64,000 nucleotides of DNA, from assembly GCA_022414725.1 (NCBI GenBank), contig CM039462.1:17508577-17572576 (forward strand), given 5' to 3'. The translations under genes were made by a program, and so were the position numbers. Positions 51,067-60,200 of the stretch are shown here, piece by piece. The stretch is from Microglena sp. YARC. Lineage: Eukaryota; Chlorophyta; Chlorophyceae; Chlamydomonadales; Chlamydomonadaceae. The notes under the pieces are model-generated. The model saw nothing but the letters and a program-made list of their open reading frames with translations. It searched no databases and was not told the origin of the DNA. How positions within the stretch are numbered: position 1 is the first letter of the stretch; each line of letters starts with the position of its first letter.

Positions 51067-54000
51067 CTGCGCACACCAGCGTAGGATGTGTGAGTGTGAG
51101 TGTGAGTGTGTGTATATGTCAAGTCCTGAGGAACGACGATAACAGAGCTAGGGGTGGGCTTCCACCCCTCTCCTCAAACTCCTTCTGCTCATGCCATAGT
51201 AGGACGTTTGTGTGTGAGTGTTAGTGTTTGTGCATCTGTCAAGTCATGAGGAACGAAAAAAGCCAAAGCTGGGGGTGGGCTTCCACCCCTCTCCTCGAAC
51301 TCATTCTGGCACGCCTAAGTAGGATATGTGAGTGTGTGTATGAGTGTGTTAAGTAATGAGCAACCACGATAGCCGAAGCTGGGGGTGGGCTTCCTCCCCT
51401 CTCCTCAAATTCCTTCTGCGCACGCCAGCGTTGGATGTGTGAGTGTGTGTGTGTGAGTGCGTGTGCATATGTCAAGTCATGAGGAACCACGGCAGCCTGC
51501 TGGGGATGGGCTTCCACCCCTCTCCACAATATCCTTTTGCACACGCCAAAGTAGAATGTGTGAGTGTGTGTGTTTTAGAGAGTGTGCGTGAGAGAGAGAG
51601 TTTGTGTGATTGTGTGTGTGTGTTTGAGAGTGTGTGTGTGTGTGCGTCTGACTGTCTGTCAAGTAATAAGGAACGACGATAGCTGCTATGAATGTATGAA
51701 TGTTACAGTCCAGGGTTAGGCCAAATAGGCTAATGGGACTTGCCCAACCGTGACAGGAAGGTTTATGCTAGTTTGTACTCCTGTGGTACCTAAATTAAAA
51801 CAAACTATGTAACAGGGGTCTGAGAATGGATCGAATCAACATAAATTATCTAGTTGTCCTTGATAATCGTACTTCCGTCGTATCCTTGCGATTAGCTAGG
51901 GACCAGATTTTAGTGTGCTTGTTAATAGGACCTTCAGATAGTAATAGTAATGATAACGCCTGATGGGGCGTGGTGTTAAGGGAGCCCGTCGTACGCGGGT
52001 GGGGAGCAGTCTCCTACCTCAACTGGACAAGCTACCATCGCTGTTGACAACAACCTGCAACGCCAAGAGCGACCGAAGGGGGAGTCGAACCCCCGACTCT
52101 TCATCCTCAAGCGATCTGGTCTACCACTAGACTATTGTATATCACTGAAAGGGGCTTCTTCAGATTGTACGGTATATAGTTATCCATAGCTTATTTGAGG
52201 AAGGGCAAGTCCCTTTAGCCTAATTGGTTCCCCCATGGACTGTAACATGAAAACGCTTTGGACCTCTCTTGAAGGGGTGGCCACAAGGGATTAAAGTGGG
52301 AGAAACTAACTTACAATTAAAAACCGGTATAGAGATGAAAACTAACTTACAATTACGATTAAATTTCACATTACATACCAGTATCTCTATACCTGTATCT
52401 CTATACCGGTTAAAAAAAATAAAAAAAATATATATATTATAATTATAATTATAATTAATTGTATCTCCAATGGTGCCTAATTATTGGCCTTTTGGGACAG
52501 ACGGTTTTGACCCATGGACTACAGTCCAGTGAAAACAAAAAAGTGCTACGAAGTTGCTTAACCACATCATCTCAACACATAAATACTTGGATTTGGATAT
52601 GCTCAGGGTTTGTGAACCAGATGAAGTAAACCAGATGAACCAGATGAAGTTTTTTTCTTCACTATGGGGGTCCCTAATTCAGGACAGATTTCACACAAAT
52701 GAGGGACGGAGCCAACCGCAGTCAATTTTTATTTTTTTGAAAATTGAATTAGGTAGGCCTGTTTTTCACAGCTTCCCTTACAAGACATTGTCACAGCAGG
52801 TTGTGGAAGATACTGTGCAGGCCGTACGGGCTGTACAAAGCCAAAAATCACTGAGTATTTGCACATTTTGGGCCAATTTAGGAGTCCCTCATTATGGTAC
52901 AAGCTGCACAGCCACAACTGCATCGTTTTGTGTCTTCGTCTTTTCAGCGAAGGGAACGGTATCACTTTTCGAAAAAAATGAAATTTGAAATTTGAAATTT
53001 CAAATCCCAATTTCAAAAAATATTTAAAAAACAAACTTTCTTTTCTTTTCTCATCAAACATCCACATCTGAAGTTGGATTTTGATTTGGAAAATTTCCAG
53101 GTATAGACCGAACAGGCAGGTGGAACGCTGGTATCGGCCGAAATGGCAGGTGGAATTGCTATTGCAGTTCACTCAGAAGCCGAGGCTGAAGCGCAGCCTC
53201 CGACCTTGCGGTAGGGGCTAGATATGCCTTTCATCCCGCGGAAACTTGATTCGCGATATCTCGCGCGACCTCGTATTTGACGCGGATTGGATTTGTCCCA
53301 AAATATTTCGTACATCTCGTGTACTGCCAACTGCCTGCCGGCCTGGGCTGCTCGCGACCGAATGCCCATCTTCAAAAAAATTGGTGCGCGTCTAGCTGAA
53401 ACACTGATGAGAATCGCTATATAACCAGAATTCGATTCCGAGCATTTTGGGGTGTGTACGGCTCTGTCCCACACTCTTGTCCCGAATTAGGGCGTTTTGG
53501 GGATTAGGCACCATCGGAGATAATTATAATTAATATTATTATAATTAATATTAATTAATTATAATTATAATTATAATAAAACTGAATACGTTTTTTAATT
53601 AATAGGTCATTTTAAAGTTAAAACTAATTTTAGCTGAAATATATTGATATAAATTAAAAACCAATCTTACCTGCTTGAGGACCCTAAATTTGTCGATTGT
53701 AGCCATAGGCAGGCTGCCCACACCATCGAATGCCACGCTCATAAGCTTGTCACGGTTGTGCATTGACTGAGCCGCACCTCGCACCAGCATCACAATATCG
53801 CCTGTGGATAAGTCAAAGGAAAGCATTATAATTGAACATTGTGACATAAGACGTGAAGTTGAAGGAAACTTAGCTTGCACTGGGGAAGGTTACTGTGTGT
53901 TTTGTTTTCGCAGACCGCTACTGCGCTCGGACTAGCTCGGACTACCGTGTGAAAGCACGGGAGAAGGAAACATTGGAATTGTGGGGTTGCTTGCTGATAA

Positions 54001-54199
54001 TTTGATAAATCTTCAGCTGCCTTGGAGTCTGCTTGGAGGCATAGCTATCAGCATCAGCATCAGTAGCAGTAGCAGCATAATCAACATCATTATCATATAT
54101 CGACCGCGGATAAGTCAAAGCAAAGCATTATTGTTGAAGGGTTGCTTGCCCACACAACTTCAGTTGCGTTAAGTTTGGTTTTGCATTAAGGCGTAGCTG

Positions 54200-54247
<48 letters not shown>

Positions 54248-57200
54248 GTAGCAGCAGCATAATCAAATCAGCAGCATAAATATTGCTATTCTGATAATAT
54301 GCCTTGGTTACTTGGTTTGGTTAGATTACATGGCACATCAGGCAGCAGGCTGCTCACCGGCTGCAGGCGAAGCAAACATAGGTAATAAAAACACTACTAA
54401 ACCACACTCCTGAGAACAGAATGCAGTCACTTTTTTTCCAACAACGGGTTGCCATTCCGTCACTGCATGGCGATGCATAGGTCTGGCTAAACTAGTCAGA
54501 AATGCCCCCACTAACCCCCCAGGATCCGCGCTTTGCTATCCGCAGGGTGCAGCACGACACACTGGGGTGGAAACGAGTTGCTAAAAAAACAGTGAATGCA
54601 GCCACACAGGCGCTGACAATTTTTTTTAAAATACAAATTGTGAATGCAGTCACACAGGCGTTGACATTTTTTTTTCTTTCTAAAAATAGTGAATGCAGTC
54701 ACACAGGCGTTGACAATTTTAAAATTTTAAAATCAGCGAATGCAGTAACACATGGGTAGTGGTAAATGTTTGTTAGGTCGAGGGTCATTATCTCCTGCCC
54801 ACCCCAAGTGTGCATACTCTTTTGTCGGAGTAGCAACGCCATTCGAACTGAATCCTCAGTGTCGCTAGTTTGTGTCGGGAGACCCACCTCCTGGGGTGAC
54901 ATTCCTTTCACAACTTCAAAAACAAAAGGCGTTGACAAACTCAATGTTCTTATGTGCCTTGACTGATCTGCGTTATCACGAGGCTGTTGTCAATCAACGT
55001 AACAAGACTCTATCATTATTATGACTACATTATTGTGTGATTATATAACTTGACTGTCCTGCGTTATCACGAGGCTGATGTCAATATACCGGTACGAAAC
55101 AAGACACTATCATTATGATGACTACATTATTGTGTGAGTATGTGCCTTGACTGACCTGAGTTATCAGGAGGCTGATGTCAATATGCGCGACAAGATTACA
55201 TCATTATAAGGGCGGTATTATGATATTATCATGTTCCTTGACTGACCTGTGTTATCACGAGGCTGATGACAATTTACGGTACAAGACTATATAATTACAA
55301 TGACTGTATACTATTATAATCATGTATACTAGAATGATGTATATTATAATGATGTATATTATAATGACGTATATTATACTGATGTATATTATAATGATGT
55401 ATATTATAATGATGTATACTATAATGATGTATATTATAATGACGTATATTATAATGATGTATATTATAATGATGTATATTATACTGATGTATATTATAAT
55501 GATGTATATTATACTGATGTATATTATACTGATGTATATTATAATGACGTCTATTATTATGATGTATATTATAATGACGTATATTATACTGATGTATATT
55601 ATAATGATGTATATTATAATGATGTATATTATAATGACGTATATTATAATGATGTATATTATAATGATGTATATTATAATGATGTATATTATAATGACGT
55701 ATATTATAATGATGTATATTATAATGATGTATATTATACTGATGTATATTATAATGATGTATATTGTACTGATGTATATTATAATGATGCATATTGCACT
55801 GATGTATATTATAATGACGTATATTATAATGATGTATATTATAATGACGTATATTATACTGATGTATATTATAATGATGTATATTGTACTGATGTATATT
55901 ATAATAATAACGACTGTACACTGTATATTATAATTGTAACGACTGTATACTGTATATTCTAATGATGGTTTTTATATTGATGGTTATTATAATGACATAT
56001 ATTATAATGACGTATATTATAATGACGCATATTGTAATTATAACGACTGTATACTGTATGTTCGAATGATGTGATTATGTGCCTTGACTGACCTGAGTTA
56101 TCACAAGCAAGAATCTGCTCTTCCAAGGACTTCAGAATTGCCAGTCCTACTCGAAACAAGATCTTAGGGCCCTCATTAAAGAGGGCATCCCACACACGCA
56201 GAGCTGTCTCGGATGGCACTGAGGATGCAAAAAGGCACAAGTACCTGTACAACGGTGGTAGGGTGAGGTCGTGGTGGTGGTGCTGGTGTGTAGTGAGCGT
56301 GTGGGTTGGGTTGGGTTGGGTTGGGTTGGGTTGGGTTGGGTTGGGTTTGTGCACAACGTCACAACATACATATTTTCATTGTTTCATTGTCATAGACAGG
56401 CCATGGTAGACCCAAGACAAGCCCGCTCCACAACAACCGGGGATGGGTCTTCCAACCAAACAAAAATACATCCAGGGATGGGTCTTCCAGCCAACCAAAC
56501 CGACTAACCAACCAACCAAACAAGCATCCGGGGATGGGTCGTCCAACCAAACAAACAAACCAACATAACAAACAACATCTGGGAATGTGTCTTCCAACCA
56601 AACAAATCAACCAAACAGCCAAACAAATCAACCAACCAACCAAACAAATCAACCAACCAACCAAATCAACCAACCAAACCAACCAAATCAACCAAACAAA
56701 CAAATCAGCCAACCAAACAAATCAACCAAACAGCCAAACAAACAATCAAACAAATCAACCAACCAACCAAATCAACCAACCAAACCAACCAAATCAACCA
56801 ACCAAACAAACAAATCAACCAGACAGCAGCACGTAATTGACTTCAATACATGATTTGGTGCCATCAGCCTTAAGGGGACCTGATAGGTGGTGGCACAGTC
56901 TGTGAGCACCAATATTTATGGCACCGATATTGTATACCGGTGTGCAGTGTAGTATTTTGTGTAGAATATTGTGTAGTTGTTTAGTATACTGCATAGATAT
57001 TGTATAGCACCGATATTGTATATGTCTTGTAGATATTGTATAGTATACTGCATATATATTGAATATCCATGGAAACCAGGGAGCATACAAAGCAGATTGA
57101 GCAATTTGCCTCCTCTCGCATGTCCTACTCTAGGTTCCTTGAGTACGTCAACTGATGCGATACCCACGGAAAACAGGGAGCATACAAAGTGGATTGAGCA

Positions 57201-60200
57201 GTTTGCCTTTGTTACCCATCACATGGAAACCAGGGAGCACACAAAGCAGATTGAGCAGTTTGCCTCCTCTCGTATGTCCTACTCTAGGTTCCTTGAGTTC
57301 AGCGACTGATGCGATACACACGTAAACCAGGGAACAAACAAAACAGATTGAGCAATTTAAATTTAGACAATAAGAAAGTTGTTCTCCTAGCTAGAGTTGC
57401 TTGACCAGAGTATGTTTTTGTTTCAGAAAGGGGGTCTTCTGGTACAATGTTTTTTATTTCAGATTTCTGCTATCCAGGTTAAGTAGCTACTTGGGCTACT
57501 CAACCCTGATTTCAGGATAGTTGCGTAGCCATCATATGGCGGAGGCCGGGGGGCAGCGCGTTCCGGTATCGAGGGGTCTGGGGGGTGCAGCATTCGACGG
57601 AATGGCGACGGAATGGCGGCGCGTCGTCGAAAAAAGAAGCACTGTTCTGGTAGCGATGAGGGATTTGGTGTCTGTCAAGGATGGGCTTCTGGTACCGATC
57701 TGGGTAGGCGGCCTGAGAGGCCGGCCTGGGGGGGGTAGCGGAAGGTTTGGCCAAATCAGGATCCCAGGTAGCGATCGCTACTGGTGGCGGAAAAAAAGCT
57801 CTGTGCTAGACCCATACAATTAAACTGAACACCAGTTCCCAAAGAAAGCAGGCTATCATGTCAATAACAGCCTACCCTGCCTTTCCAAAAGGTGCCTACT
57901 TAGTAGGGATGTTTCCGCCTACTTAGTGGGAATATTTCCGCCTTTCTTTCTGAATCCTCAGTGGGCGCTGTTTTGTGTACAGGGTCCCACTTCCTGGGGT
58001 GAAGAGCAAGGGCAGTTGGCTTGGCACCAAACTGGCCAGGCCTGGGTTGCTGTTTTGTGTACAGGGTCCCACTTCCTGGGGAGAAGAGCAAGGGCAGTTG
58101 GCTTGGCACCAAACTGGCCAGGCCTGGGTCGCTGTTTTGTGTACAGGGTCCCACTTCCTGGGGAGAAGAGCAAGGGCAGTTGGCTTGGCACCAAACTGGC
58201 CAGGCCTGGGTCGCTGTTTTGTGTACGGGGTCCCACTTCCTGGGGTGAAAATACTACAATAACATAAGTACAAAAGGTGCTGCAACACGCTCACCAGTCA
58301 GTTGCAAGTATGCTGATGTCACAGTCCGTAACATTCAGATGAGCATGTAGCCTTGGCAGCTTGTTGGAGATCAGCTCATCCAATGCATTCATCTCAATCT
58401 GTAGGGTGAGAGTGTGGATTATCATTTGGATACAAAGTCCAATATGCACAGCCTTGGCAACTTGTTGGAGATCAGCTCATCTTATGCATTCATCTCAATC
58501 TATAAGGTGCGAGTGCGGATTGTCCTTTGGATAGCAAGTTAAATGTGCCCAGCCTCAGCACCTTGTTGGAGATCTGCTCATCCAACGCATTCATCTCAAT
58601 CTTTAGGGTGAGATATGAAACATGAGATAGCATTGATATGAGGCAAGAGGCATAGGATAACATTGGCATGGCACATGAGATAGCATAGACACTAATACAG
58701 GCATGCTAGTACAGGCATGGGACATGAGATAGCATTGACATGAGGCAAGAGGCATGGGATAACATTGGCATAGGACATGAGATAGCATTGACAAAGGTGA
58801 GGGTGGCAAAATGCTCGGCACACAAACACCCCGGGGGAGTGCGGATTACCATTTGGATACAAAGCTCAAAGTCAAAATGAGCCTAGCCTTGTTGTAGATC
58901 AGCTCATCCAATGCATTCATCTCAATCTATAGGGTGAGAGTGCGGATTATCATTTTGATAGTACGTTAAATGTGCCCAGCCTTGGAAAGGTGTTGGAGAT
59001 CAGCTCATCCAATGCATTCATCTCAATCTATAGGGTGAGAGTGTGGATTATCATTTGGATACGATTTCAACATGCACAGCCTTGGCAACTTGTTGGAGAT
59101 CAGCTCATCCAATGCATTCAACACAATCTGTAGGTGTGAGATATGAAACATGAGATAGCATTGATATGAGGCAAGAGGCATAGGATATCATTGGCATGGG
59201 GCATGAGATAGCATTGACGCTTATACAGGCTTGCTAATACAGGCATGCAGGAACACTTTTACTCGTACTAGTACAGGCATGCTATTATAGGCATGCTAAT
59301 ACAGGCATGCAGGCATACTTGTAATAGTACTTGTAAAGGCATGCTAGTACAGGCATGCTAATACAGGCATGCTAGTACAGGGATGCAGGCATACTTGTAA
59401 TAGTACTTGTATAGGCATGCTAGTACAGGCATGCTAATACAGGTATGCTAGTACAGGGATGCAGGCATACTTGTAATAGTTCTTGTACAGGCATGCTGGT
59501 AAAAGCATGCTAATACAGGCATGCTAGTATAGGGATGCAGGCATACTTGTAATAGTTCTTGTACAGGCATGCTAGTACAAGCATGCTAATATAGGCATGC
59601 TAGTACAGGCATGCAGGCATACTTGTAATAGTTCTTGTACAGGCATGCTAGTACAAGCATGCTAATATAGGCATGCTAGTACAGGCATGCAGGCATACTT
59701 GTAATAGTTCTTGTACAGGCATGCTAGTACAAGCATGCTAATATAGCATGCTAGTACGCAGGCATACTTGTACTCCCATGCAGGCATACTTGTAATAGTT
59801 CTTGTACAGGCATGCTAGTACATGCATGCCTCCCTTGTAGATATCAGCAGACTGACCGCACCTGACATCCCTCAAGGTTGCGTGAGTATGTGCCGGGGTA
59901 CAAGATGTCCTCAACGAGGGCGGACAAGAGCCAGAATGCATTCTCCTCGTTCCGGTTCATGGCGATCAACAGCAAGCCGACAATTACGTTCATGGAGCGG
60001 CAGTAGCCAACCTGAAGAGGAAATGTTGGTTGAGGAAAATGGTGGTGGTGGTGGTAGTGGAGGTGGTGGTGGTGGTGGGGGGGGGGGGGTGCTGGTGGTG
60101 CTGGTGGTGCTGATGGTAGTGCTGGTGGTGCTGGTCACGGCCGCTGTCAGCTCCCAGAGGAAGGTGCATGCGCTGAAGCTGTTAACAAACTCTGAGATGT

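Noticed and set aside
55295..55933. About 200-codon frames on both strands
   Set aside because: A stop-free 15-bp repeat keeps frames open on both strands; composition is purely repeat-driven.
56304..56346. Telomere-like (GGGTT)n
   Set aside because: Short, interstitial, pentameric and bordered by other microsatellites; not a known telomere unit in context.
57521..57823. 100-codon Gly/Arg-rich plus frame
   Set aside because: Opened by G-rich sequence inside a TBC intron; no domain or start context.
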